Under the pieces are notes generated by a model, which did no database searches, was not told the origin of the DNA, and saw only the letters and a program-made list of their open reading frames with translations. A stretch of DNA of 64,000 bases. Origin: Cerioporus squamosus (lineage: Eukaryota > Basidiomycota > Agaricomycetes > Polyporales > Polyporaceae). A program made the position numbers and the translations under genes. The stretch is taken from positions 186,001-250,000 of the forward strand of contig JABYQS010000020.1 in NCBI GenBank assembly GCA_022592435.1. Reading direction: 5' to 3'. Of the stretch, positions 15,738-25,659 are shown piece by piece (the stretch's first letter is position 1; every line of letters starts with the position of its first letter).

Positions 15738-17537
15738 ATGCAGACAGTGCGCGCGCCAGCGGAGGCGCTATGGAGACACCTTCGGTTGCCCACAGAGGCC
15801 CTATCTCGTCTCCAACTCAGCGAGGAACCCGACCCCATTGTCGACTCGTCTTTCAAGCTTGGCACGGCGGCTCAGGTGTGTCTGTGGACTAGCTTACGCA
15901 ACAACGAGAACTGACCGAGATCTCAGACGTCAATAGGATTGGCTGGTCTAGCCGCAGCTCAGCTCTATCATGTTCGAACTGGGGTCGAGCAGTCTGTCTC
16001 GGTGAATGCTCGTCATGCTGTCCTCGAATTCAGTCAGTGAATGTCCCGGTGTTGGTGTGATTGTCTGGTGACCATCCGCGCAGAGAGCGAGGCATATTAT
16101 GCTGTCACCGGGGAGTCAAGCGAAAGTTTTGCCCTCTTCGATCCCCTCGCCGGTGTGTATCGAACGAAAGACAACAGTTATGTCCGGATCCACACGAACT
16201 TCCCGCAGTACGTGTGTGGCTTCGACTACCCTTTTCCCACCACGCTGATGCAAACTTAGTCACAAGCAGGGCATCTTGGATATTCTACAGTGTGAACCGA
16301 CAAAGGATTCAATTGCTCGTGCTCTATCGGGCTGGAACGCTGTCGACTTCGAGACCGAAGCTGCTTCACGGAAGATGGTCGCAACTGCATTGCGCTCCTT
16401 CGAGGAATGGGACGACCATCCACAGGGTCAGGCTCTCGCCGATTCGCCTCCGGTTATATTACTCAAGGTTGGAGACGCACCGAAGAGGACGCCCAGTGGC
16501 AACCCTGGCCGTCCTTTGGATGGTATACGCGTGCTGGACCTGACCAGAGTGCTTGCCGGCCCAGTCTGTGGGCGGACGCTTGCCGGTCAGTCCTTGTCCT
16601 GAGCTTATATGTTCTCGCACTCACACTTCACTGGCATGGTAGCTCACGGGGCGGACGTCCTCTGGGTTACATCTCCCAAGCTCCCAGCTTTACCGATGCT
16701 CGACATTGACACTTCCCGAGGGAAGCGCACCGCACAGCTCGACTTGAATGAACCCGCAGACCACCAGAAGATGACGGAGTTGGTCAAGGATGCCGACGTC
16801 TTCCTGCAGGCGTACCGTCCCGGAGGACTCGCTGCCAAGGGCTTCGGCGTCGACCAAGTTGCGCGGCTTCGTCCTGGTATCGTATATGCAAGCTTGTGCG
16901 CGTACGGCTGGGAGGGACCTTGGAACGAACGCCGCGGTGTATGTCTTATCGAGATCCTGTAGTAATCTTGCTCACTGTTGCATCCAGTTTGACTCACTCG
17001 TTCAAACCGCAACCGGGTTCAATGTCGCGGAAGCAGAATCGTACGCTACCTTCAGCGGCTCTTCTAGTCCTCTTCCACATCCGCCCAAGGCTCTCCCCAT
17101 GCAGGCCTTGGACCATGCGGCGGGGTACATGCTCGCTCTTGGCATACAAGCCGCTCTGTACAGGACAATCACTGTACGTACCCATTTTACTTCTCCCTCT
17201 CGTTGAGGCGCTGAACTTTGCGTAGGAGGGCGGCTCTTGGGAAGTTCGAGTGTCCCTCGCTGCAGTCGGACGATGGATCCGGTCCTTGGGTCGTGTGGAC
17301 CCGGTCACTGCGTTCGGAGAGGGGAAGCCCTTACCTCCTCGCTCTATGAGCGATCCAGAGGTTATAAGCTTCACCACGGAAATCACGGAGGTCGAGTCGC
17401 GCCACACCGCTGGGCGTGAGCGGAAGACTATGAGGGCGGTGAGGCATGCTGCGGTCTTGTCTAGAACGCCCGCGAAGGAAGGAGATGCGCCCATGCGACT
17501 TGATGCACACTCGCCTGAGTGGTTGAAACGCCAATAA
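15738..17537 (+). CDS. CaiB/BaiF family (family III) CoA-transferase-like protein
   Basis: Predicted acyl-CoA transferase or racemase-like enzyme; the substrate is unknown. Start ATG 15738 (MQTVRAPAEALWRHL). After an intron come TSIGLAGLAAAQLYHVRTG and SESEAYYAVTGESSESFALFDPLAGVYRTKDNSYVRIH. The exon at 16276-16588 ends with the family block PLDGIRVLDLTRVLAGPVCGRTLAG. Next are GADVLWVTSP, DLNEPADHQKMTELVKDADVFLQAYRPGGLAAKGF and RPGIVYASLCAYGWEGPW, all CaiB/BaiF landmarks. Later exons contain FDSLVQTATGFNVAEAES and ALDHAAGYMLALGIQAALYRT. It ends SPEWLKRQ with TAA 17535-17537. The N-terminal 120 residues precede the usual family start, giving the long fungal form. Stop codons of this and the next gene (-) are only 74 bp apart. 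Confidence 0.88.
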
Positions 17538-17611
17538 TTCTTTAGTAGCAGGCACTGAACATGTACAACAGAGCTCGAGTATGAGAATGACACCCAAGCT
17601 ACGTTCCAACA

Positions 17612-19583
17612 TCAAGCATGTTCGAGCTTCGTCCGAGCACGACGACTGCGAGTGCTGGGCATGGTACGCGTCTCCTCTTCCTGCTTCACGCTCTCTTCGA
17701 CCTTGATCCCCTGTTCCTTCTTTACGCGAGGCCTGGTATTCTTCAGCTTGATGTGCACCTCCCTGATCGTGATTTCCTCCTCCTCCTTCACTTCCTTCTT
17801 GACCTCCTCCTTAACTTGCACTTCCTCAACCCCAGGGTCTCCAACTTCTCCCTCACCCACTGCATCCTCCATCTGGATATCTTCTCTGATGATCCCGACG
17901 GCCTCTTCGTCTTCGACGACGCCATGCTTGTCGTCCGATATCGCGATGACGTTACGCCTCCTCCCCTGCACCTCCTCACTCTTCGCGGCTTTGAGACGCT
18001 TCACCTTCCCCTTTTGCTTCACCACAGCATCCTCTCCCCCGGCGTCCACAACGTCTCGTTCCCCCCCTGCATCTCCCGTCTTGACATCTTCCCGATTCAC
18101 CTCGACCACCTCCCCACATTCGACAACGGCGTCATCGTCGTCGGATATCTCAATGACCTCCCGCCTCTTCCCCAGCGCCTCCTTACTCTTAGTGGCCTTG
18201 GGACGCTTCCCTTCCCCCTTCCCCTTCTCCCCAGCACTCTTCGTGTCTTGCGCTATCTCATGGGAGGCCAGATACTTCGAGTACGATGGCAGCGGACAGC
18301 AGTCGCAGTCCTCGATCTTGTACAGCTCCGCATGACGCGCCAGCTTGGACTCGACGTTCGCAGGCGAGAGCCCCAGCGCCGCACAGCGCCGCCTGTAGTC
18401 CTCGTTCTGCCGGCAGTGCACCTGCGCGACCGCGATCTTCTCGTAGTGCCGCACGAGCCGCGACACGATGTCCTCCTTGCTCAGCCCCGCCGCGCGGTGC
18501 TTCTGGTATGCGTGGCTTTTCTCGAAGTGCGCGCAGAAGTCGCGCAGGTGGCGCTGGGCGGCGTCGGGCAGGCGGTGGATCGTGCCGCCCGGCCTCACCC
18601 CGGACACGACCGGACAGAAGATGCAGCGGATGTCGCCGTGCAGGGAGGTGAACGCGCGCCGCTCGTAGTCGGTCCTGCGGGAGTAGTCGACTGCTGCGGT
18701 GGGTCGTGCCTTGGGTGTGGACGCGGATGCAGACGTGCGTCTGGGCTTGGGAGGACGCAGGCCAGATGCGTTAGCTCGTTTGCGCTTCTTGGGAGGCTCC
18801 TCGGCTTCGGTTTTGTTTTCTGCATCCGAGTCCGACTCGGCGTCGCGCTCACTTGGTACGAATTCAGTATCGGACGGCGGGTCTTTCGAGATGCTGGTCG
18901 CCCGGCGGGTCCGCTTTCCAGTGTGGCGCGCACGTTTGGGATGTGTCCGGATCTCCACAACTGGCTTGTTGCGAAGAGAGCGGCGTGGGGGCGGCACTTC
19001 TTCTGTACGTGCAGAGGAGGCCCGGGTCTTGTCCGCAGATTCGGACAGTGGCGAGTGCAAGATAGGACGAGACACGTCTCGCCGTGACTCAGGTGGTTCG
19101 TCTTGTGTGGCGTACTGCAGCGCAGGGTCTCTCTCCGCCAGCTCTGGAGCGATACCCTGCCAGACGCGAGACGGATGAGACGCCAGGATGACGGGAGCTG
19201 TGGACAGCGGTTTGTGGTGGGAAACGCCCGGCAGGGGAACAGAACGTGGGAGGTAATGCGCGGAGTTTGCCCGAGAAAGGGGAGGTTCCGCCACCGTGAT
19301 AGGAAGGAGACCGAAGCTCATGCTTCGCAACTCCAGCAAGGTTGGGCCGCCACCGGGTGGGGCAAGAGACGCAGATATGAGAGGCTGGGGCATAGTAGAG
19401 TACGGACGTCAGCGGGGGATCGAGACGGCGCCGCGCTTCAGCACGTACCGGTATGTGATCCTCATCTGGTCTTGAGGAGACCAGAAGGGATGACATTGAT
19501 CCACCGCCGTCTTCACCTGAGAGCGAACGGCGCACTGGAGCATGTTCACCGCCAACTGTACGAGCACTCGACTGAGTCCGCAT
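17612..19583 (-). CDS. Hypothetical nuclear-type protein with Cys/His segment and two tandem SIM-like modules
   Basis: Function not recognised. Exons 19583-19449 and 19384-17612 joined by a GT-AG intron give 635 residues. The N-terminal half is Ser/Pro/Arg-rich with basic patches (KRTRRATS, PPKKRKRA) that look like nuclear localisation signals. The centre has a compact region with CIFCPVVSG, HLRDFCAHFEKSHAYQKH and CDCCPLPSYSKYLASHE, a possible irregular zinc-binding domain. The C-terminal part (about 18.25-17.8 kb) holds two tandem modules of about 69 residues, each with a basic KSKEA/KSEEV stretch followed by VIEISDDDD or VIAISDD, which resemble SUMO-interacting motifs. A Glu/Lys-rich tail follows. 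A long open frame on the opposite strand is a composition shadow. Confidence 0.72.
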
Positions 19584-19912
19584 TGCGCAGGACTTCGCGG
19601 GGTGTGGCGCAGAAATGAGAGGATCGAATGGTTGATACCTGGACGAACTCGCCCACAAGCAGTTTATATGCGCGAGGGCTGTGGGCGCACCGGATGATGA
19701 GGTGTAATGCAGAGGGACGAGGCGAACAGTGTGGGCGCCGACCTTGATGTCGCATAGCAGCCACATGTGTCAAGCAGAATGAGAACTGCATTACTCGTGG
19801 TACTACAGCATGATGCCTATAAGCGCTACGTGGATATCCACTGGTACAACGCATGAGTAGTATTCGGAGCGGAGGTGTAACTCCAGCACTTACTATCGAG
19901 TCGCAAATGCTT
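19584..19912. other. Intergenic
   Basis: 329 bp between the start of the hypothetical nuclear protein and the stop of the ABHD12-like gene, both on the minus strand. It should contain the promoter of the former and the 3' UTR of the latter. No distinct motif noted. Confidence 0.5.
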
Positions 19913-21295
19913 CTAGAGTTGGGAACCAAGACGGAAGGTGGACGCGATGATATCCTGTACGCCTTCTTGCAAACCGACCTCATTGTGCTTGCCCCAAAAT
20001 GTCTCAACGTACACCACCTTCCCAGCCGTACCGTCGAACTTCTCGATCGTGCCGAAAGTAGGTAGTTCGGTCTTCCGAACAAGCTCGCTGCGAGCTGCGC
20101 GCCGCTGCTTCTCAGCTTCCAGATAGGCTGCGTAATCCTCCTTTGAGAAGACGACATCCGGAGACGTTGGAAGGGAGATGGGCTCGGGGAGATGAGGGTC
20201 AAGGAGCTTGTCGAGGAGAGTGCGCGAGTGGTGGTAGGGAATCTCCATGTCATCTTGACTGTGAGCAATCAGTACAGGGACATTGATGTCCTGGATCACC
20301 GACAGGGTGTTGAACTCTTGACGTAGTAGCTTCTTGATGAGCTCTGCATAGATTCATACGTCTATATCCCGAGTCGGGGCGTTTCGGCAGGAGGATAACG
20401 ACCGAACTCACTTCTGCCGATGGGGAATGTTTGAAGCGGCTGCAAGATGGGCACCCCTCGTATGCTGTAAGTCTCCACCAACGAGGCCAAGCTCGAGAAA
20501 GGCGCAAGAAGTGCAACACCGCGTGGCTTCAGGTCCTCCCGTGCAAGAGAAGTCGCCAACGACGTAGCAACGCCGGTTCCGAGACTGTGGCCAACGATCA
20601 TGATGTCTTCCGGTTTCGCACCTTGCTCCATGAGCCATCGCCATGCGGTCTTCGCGTCCTCTGCAAGGCCTGCGTCCGAAGGGATGCCCTCGCTATCGCC
20701 GAAGCCCCGGTAGTCGATCACGAGGACGTTTGCTCGCAGCCTCGAGGAGAAGGCAGAGTAGTGTTGTATGCGCGCCGGAGCGGCTCGAGTAGCAGCGGTC
20801 CCGTGGCAGTAAAGAATCGTAGGGTAAGTGCGCAGAGCGGTCTGAATGACGTCCAGGGAGGGTTGCGGGGGAAGAACAGGAGAGCTTGCTCGATATGCTT
20901 GGTAGAACGGTTCGGACAACACGAGCCACGAGCCAATTGTGACGTTGTCGGTTGTCACGAGCTTGGTGTTCAACGTCTTCCCCGCTGAGTATAGTGGAAA
21001 CGTCAGTTCCGGCGCGCATATAGTCACGTATTCCACGTACGCGCGAGTCCATACTTCTCCGGAAGAGCAAAGTTCGCCCCCCAAGGCACTCGGATAGCAT
21101 GCTGATACACTGCACTGTGTCGGAGAGGGTAAGCATCTCCTTCGCAAGTGAAGTCTAACACTATACTCACTGTCTCTGGAAGAACGGCGTCGCAAGTAGG
21201 GCTATGAGCACTGCGTACGCACAGCTGCTGATGAACGCGAACCGATGCAAGTATTCGAGGAGGCCACGCCGCGTGGAGGGCGGAGAGTCAGGCAT
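19913..21295 (-). CDS. Alpha/beta-hydrolase, ABHD12/monoacylglycerol-lipase-like
   Basis: Predicted membrane-bound serine hydrolase acting on (lyso)lipids. ATG 21295 gives MPDSPPSTRRGLLEYLHRF followed by a hydrophobic anchor AFISSCAYAVLIALLATPFF. Introns at 21170 to about 21116 and about 21047-20993 are GT-AG. The large exon carries the oxyanion-type strand TILYCHGTAATRAAP, then VLVIDYRGFGDSEG and the nucleophile elbow GHSLGTGVA (GxSxG). After a third intron come VPVLIAHSQDDMEIPYHHS (acid D) and the terminal His in WGKHNEVG. So Ser-Asp-His are all visible. Ends FRLGSQL with stop at 19913. ABHD12-type enzymes share this N-terminal anchor plus elbow pattern; substrate not determinable. Confidence 0.9.
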
Positions 21296-21583
21296 TTGGT
21301 CGTCGACCAAGCGCCGACGTCCGGAACGAGGAGTGCAGCGAGCGCTCCAGTTTTGCCGTCGGAAGCTCTCATGATGCCGACGAGGTCCACTTTGTCCTCA
21401 CCGTCTATTGCCGCGAATTCTCATCATCCTAGACGATGGGTAGAGGATCGTCCATGAAGTAGAAGTTTGACGAGGTGTGTACCCGGTGTGACTGGTGGAA
21501 ACGAGGCTAACATCGCTCAGCTCTGCAGCATATACCCATCTCATACAAGCAGAGAACTCTGCACGCTGTTTGACGACTCGCTA
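21296..21583. promoter_or_regulatory. Divergent promoter, ABHD12-like / Bor1-like
   Basis: Start codons on opposite strands are 288 bp apart. It is the third such tight divergent pair in the window. No obvious TATA box on either strand. Confidence 0.5.
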
Positions 21584-23842
21584 ATGTCCACCATGCCGTC
21601 GGACGAGCACCCGGCTTCGGTTGAGGGATCCCCAAACACCGACCTCTCACCGGCGACGACCTCACCCTCACCATCGGCTACTCTCTGTAGGGAGAAAAGG
21701 AGGTTGCCTGCATGGATCCCGACATTCATTGGCCGCGGGATCATTGGCGACATACGGGCACGGGCACCTCACTATTTCAGCGACTGGGCGGATGCTTGGA
21801 ACTACAGAGTCATCCCGGCAATAGTTCTCATTTTCTTCGCCAAGTGAGTATTGTCCGCCTACTTCCACGATCTCCGGCTCAACGCATCGCTCTTGTCCGC
21901 TACCAGTGTTTTGCCTGGTATCGCCTTCTCCCTAGATCTCATAGAGACGACCCAGCAATATGGTGTCGCAGAAGTACTTCTGTCCTCCTTCATGGCCGCA
22001 TTTATCTTCTCCGTGTTTGGAGCCCAGCCACTATGCATAGCTGGAGTTACTGGACCAATAACAGTACTAAACAAGACGATCTTCGACATAATAGAGCGCC
22101 AGGCCGATGCGCCGAACTATCTGCAGTTCGTCGGTTGGGTTTATCTCTGGGGAGCGATCCTGCATTGGATCACAGCTGCCTTGAACTGTGCGTATATGCG
22201 GGCTCTGGTAGCGTATATCATCGCTTAACCATGGACTTCACTCTTAGGGTGCAACTTCCTCAAATACGTGACACTCTTCTCATGCGACACCTTTGGTTTC
22301 TACGTGTCTTGGGTCTATCTGCAGTATGGCGTGCAAGTCGTCACCCGCCAGTTCCCTAACGATGGCAATTCGACTCCTCCAGCGCCTACGTCAGAATCCT
22401 CCACTTCGACTCTTGCCGGCGCGTTCGTCGGCATTATCCTTGCGCTGCTCATGACTGTCACCGCCTTTCTCTTCCGCACGCTCTCGCAATCGGCGTACTT
22501 CCATAGACACGTACGTCGCTTCTTCGCGGATTATGGTATGCCTATAGCACTGGTCGCCTCCTCCGCCATGGCATACTGGGGCCGCTTCAATACTGCTAAC
22601 CCGACAACACTCCCCACGGGTCACGCCTTCATGCCCGCAGGCGATCGTCCATGGTTGGTGCGATTCTGGGAGCTCGATGGCAAATGGGTTGGCATCGCGT
22701 TCCCATTCGGCTTTGCTCTCTGGGTGCTGTTCTTCTTCGACCACAATGTCTCGGTATGTCCACTTCATTGGAGTGCGCACGACTGCCAGCTCACATTCCT
22801 ATTCAGTCCTTGATGGCTCAGGGGACAGATTTCCCTCTGCGAAAACCACCAGGATTCACTACGACTTCTTCCTCCTCGGTATCACAACATTCATCGCCGG
22901 CCTGCTTGGCATCCCAGCCCCGAATGGACTCATACCCCAAGCTCCCATCCATACCACCTCGCTTCTCGTCATGGGCCATGCGAAGAAGCAAGACATTGAG
23001 AACAGTGATGAAGCTGACTCTCGTCTACCGCCACCTCTTGGTGCCGGGCGTGACGAGAAGCGCAGGATGTCTGTTCAGCAACGCGACGGTGATGGTGATG
23101 ACGACCACAACTTAGCGCGCACACGGTCGCGCATGCATGCACCACGACACGCGGACTTGGAGCCGGATCCGACTCAGTCTCGCGACGGCGAAGGAGATGC
23201 CCGTCGTCACGAGGTCCCCGTCGCGGTCGTCGAGCAGCGTGTGTCCAACCTGGCGCAGGGAGCTCTCTGTCTGGTCCTTCTCACCGGACCCTTCTTGCAC
23301 GTCTTGAACTTGATTCCTCGCGGCGTATTGGCTGGCCTTTTGTGAGTGCCGTGCTACGTCACATCATCGGTCAGACTTGAACTCTCTTTCAGCTGGTATA
23401 TGGGCTTGGATGCCCTACAGGGGAACGGGATTACGCGCAAGCTCCTCTACTTCCTCCGCGACAAGGCACTCACCCCTGCGGAAGAGCCTCTTCGCAGAGT
23501 TCGCAAGTCGAGGATCTTGCTGTTCGTCGCGGTGCAGCTCATAGGGTTCGGTGCCACTATGGCCATCACGCAGACCATCGGTGCGTGACCCGACCTTCCC
23601 AACGAACGATCACTCACGAAGACACTTGACAGCCGCCATCGGGTTCCCAATCGTGATTCTCCTGCTGGTCCCGGTGCGGATGTTCCTGGTCCCTCGGCTG
23701 CCGTTCACGGAAGGTGAACTTGCCATTCTTGACGGTCCAACGGCCTCGCCATTCGTAGGTAGTCTCAACCTCTCGAAGGTGCCGTCGCTGATGACTCGTA
23801 TACTAGACCATGGAGTCTGTGGGTGGCATCAAAGGTCAATAG
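21584..23842 (+). CDS. Bor1/SLC4-type anion (borate/bicarbonate) transporter
   Basis: Polytopic plasma-membrane transporter of the HCO3-/borate family. ATG 21584 gives MSTMPSDEHPAS and a Ser/Pro-rich cytosolic N terminus. Then WNYRVIPAIVLIFFA, VLPGIAFSLDL, YGVAEVLLSSFMAAFIFSVF, GAQPLCIAGVTGPITVLNKT (the highly conserved SLC4 segment), FGFYVSWVYLQYG, FHYDFFLLGITTFIAGLLG, PAPNGLIPQAPIHTTSLLVM, NLIPRGVLAGLFWYMGLDAL and FPIVILLLVPVRMFLVPRLP. A charged loop (about 22.98-23.22 kb) separates the last helices. The final exon is TMESVGGIKGQ after a GT-AG intron (about 23756-23804), with TAG 23840-23842. Upstream Met 21467 is less likely because the adjoining sequence is not conserved-looking. A relic of the 3' end occurs at 29.34 kb. 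Confidence 0.93.
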
Positions 23843-24239
23843 TACCTGGTCTTCTATGTTCGTCTGAACGCGCCATCGAGAGATCGCGTAATACAGTCCT
23901 GTTCGTCTTGCCACTGGCCAGGTTTTGAAACCACCTGATGCGCCCGGCTACTCCGGAAGGGGTTCCCGCAGTCGGGACGCTGATCAGTGATGATACAGCG
24001 CGATCATAATTATGGTTGGTTGACCGTTTATCAAGCGTGCTCTCTCCAGTGGCAGGCGGCTTCGTGCCGACTGTGGTTAAGTGCAGATTGTACCAGGACG
24101 TGTGCATGCGATTTGCCAACGCTAGTAGCACCCTTTCTGAATTGCAGGTAGCTACATAGTGACTTGCAATTGATGAGTGTGTCTCGAGAGGCACGAAGTG
24201 CGCTAAAGTATATCAACACATGGGCTCTCATTGAGTACG
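23843..24239. other. Intergenic before the tRNA
   Basis: About 400 bp holding the transporter's 3' UTR and the 5' flank of the tRNA gene. Nothing else recognised. Confidence 0.5.
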
Positions 24240-24310
24240 TCCGATATGGTGTAGTGGCTAACATTATCGCCTCTCACGCGATAGCCCGGGGTTCGATTCC
24301 CCGTGTTGGA
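24240..24310 (+). tRNA. tRNA-Glu (anticodon CUC)
   Basis: Folds as a standard cloverleaf without intron. Acceptor arm TCCGATA pairs with TGTTGGA (two G-U pairs). The anticodon stem ATCGC/GCGAT is perfect, with loop CTCTCAC and anticodon CTC at 24273-24275. The T arm CGGGG-TTCGATT-CCCCG is perfect. Internal Pol III boxes are visible: A box TGGTGTAGTGGCTAAC and B box GGTTCGATTCC. The anticodon reads GAG (Glu), the favoured Glu codon in GC-rich fungi. Confidence 0.96.
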
Positions 24311-24665
24311 ATGACGACGTGGCCCTGAGATTTTTTGTCATGAACGCACTTAGGACGAGACTCAAAATGATTCTGCCGTATTTGCGGGCAGCCGAATGAA
24401 GAAAGGCCTGCTACTAGTTACTCCTTGCTTTTGCTCGGCGCAGGACGTGAAGACACTTCACGCAAGATGGGGATGGACAGCTGGAACAAGGTGACTGGCA
24501 CCCGTCAATTGGACCGTACTACTAAGTAGCACATCGCACGAAACAGCAAGAACTACAGAGCACCAGAAGAACGCGTATCCGTCATGTACGTATCTGCTAT
24601 AATCGCCGGGGTATCCTGCACAGGGTATCAACATCCCTCCGCGTCGCACGCTCAAGACCCAACGC
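24311..24665. other. Intergenic after the tRNA
   Basis: 355 bp holding the tRNA terminator and the 3' flank of the two-repeat secreted protein gene. No other feature recognised. Confidence 0.5.
24331..24336 (+). terminator. Pol III terminator of tRNA-Glu
   Basis: A run of six T on the coding strand about 20 nt after the tRNA 3' end, the usual RNA polymerase III stop signal. Confidence 0.75.
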
Positions 24666-25659
24666 CTAGTTGGGGAGCGCGTTGATCTGCTGCTGGAGCT
24701 GGCCGTACACGGTCGAGACAGCAGGGCAGCCGACGCCCGCACCGTGGAGGTTTTGAAGCGTCGAAAGGAGCGTGGCGATGCGCGCCTGCTGGTCGCCCTT
24801 CGAGCTGCCGGTGGGGAAGGGCGTGAGGATGGGCGGGTTGTTGATCGCGTGGCCGGCGGCGACGTTCGCGTTGAGCGACGCGAGGAAGTCGTCGCGCGAG
24901 GGCGGGCACGTGCAGGGGATCTTGACGTTGTTCACGCCAATGCAGTTGCCGTGCCGTCCGCGCCCGTGCCGGGGGTGACACCGAAGTCGGGCACGAGCGA
25001 GGGGTCGACGCCGCCAGCCGCAGGAGCAGCGTTGTTCGCCGGGGCAGCGGGAGCAGCCGCGGCGGGAGCAGAGGGTGCGGGAGTGTCAGGCTCGGCCTGG
25101 ATGGCCGCAGCCTGCGCACCGAAGGTCGTCGCCGCCTGCGGGCAGCCAACTCCGGGACCCTTGATGTTCTGAAGGGTCACTGTCGCGCGTTGAGACGCGC
25201 GAGCTTGGACGCCTTGGAGTCGTCCTCGGGGAAGGAGATGCCAACAGAGGGGTTGTTGACGACAAAGCCCGCTGCGACGTTCTGGTTCAGGAGCTGCACG
25301 AAGTTCGGATGAGCATGCGGGCCCTCAGCGAAGGATAGATGACTGAAGCTGGTGCAACTGCGCAAGCACGATACTCACAGCAATGAACGAGTTGCGATCG
25401 GGAGGGCAAGTGCAGGGAATCTTGATGGGCTGGCCATTGGCACCAGCAACACCGTCACAGTCACTATATAGCAGCGCGTGATCAGCAACCGTCCCGAACC
25501 ATTCGCGCGGAAATGTACGCACCCAGTGCCGGTAGGGTTGACACCTGGGGAGACGCCAAACTCCGGAACGAGCGCAGCGTTGACGTCGCGGCGGACCGGG
25601 CGCGAGCGCACGGAGACGGCGATGGCGGCAGCAGCGAGGATAGCGGTTGAGAACTTCAT
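24666..25659 (-). pseudogene. Two-repeat Cys-containing secreted protein, broken by two frameshifts
   Basis: Secreted protein of unknown function. ATG 25659 gives MKFSTAILAAAAIAVSVRSRP, a signal peptide. Two homologous units follow: unit 1 LVPEFGVSPGVNPTGTG-DCDGV-IKIPCTCPPDRNSFIA-LLNQNVAAGFVVNNPS...GVGCPQAATTFG, and unit 2 LVPDFGVTPGTGADGTG-NCIGV-VKIPCTCPPSRDDFLASLNANVAAGHAINNPP...GVGCPAVSTVYG. A Pro/Ala linker joins them. Unit 1 keeps two GT-AG introns; unit 2 has none. The frame breaks at about 25183-25190 (inside unit 1) and at about 24946-24951 (before NCIGV). Each break fits the loss of one base when the units are aligned, and no GT-AG intron can bridge either. Hence either a decaying gene or indel errors in CG-rich sequence. 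Stop at 24666-24668. Confidence 0.72.

Noticed and set aside
17618..19087. 489-codon open frame on the plus strand
   Set aside because: It is antisense to the spliced hypothetical nuclear gene, has no splice signals and gives a Leu/Arg-rich product typical of reading GC-rich codons backwards.
24740..25172. Open frames antisense to the two-repeat secreted protein
   Set aside because: The sense strand has signal peptide, repeats and introns; the antisense frames reflect the Ala/Pro linker.
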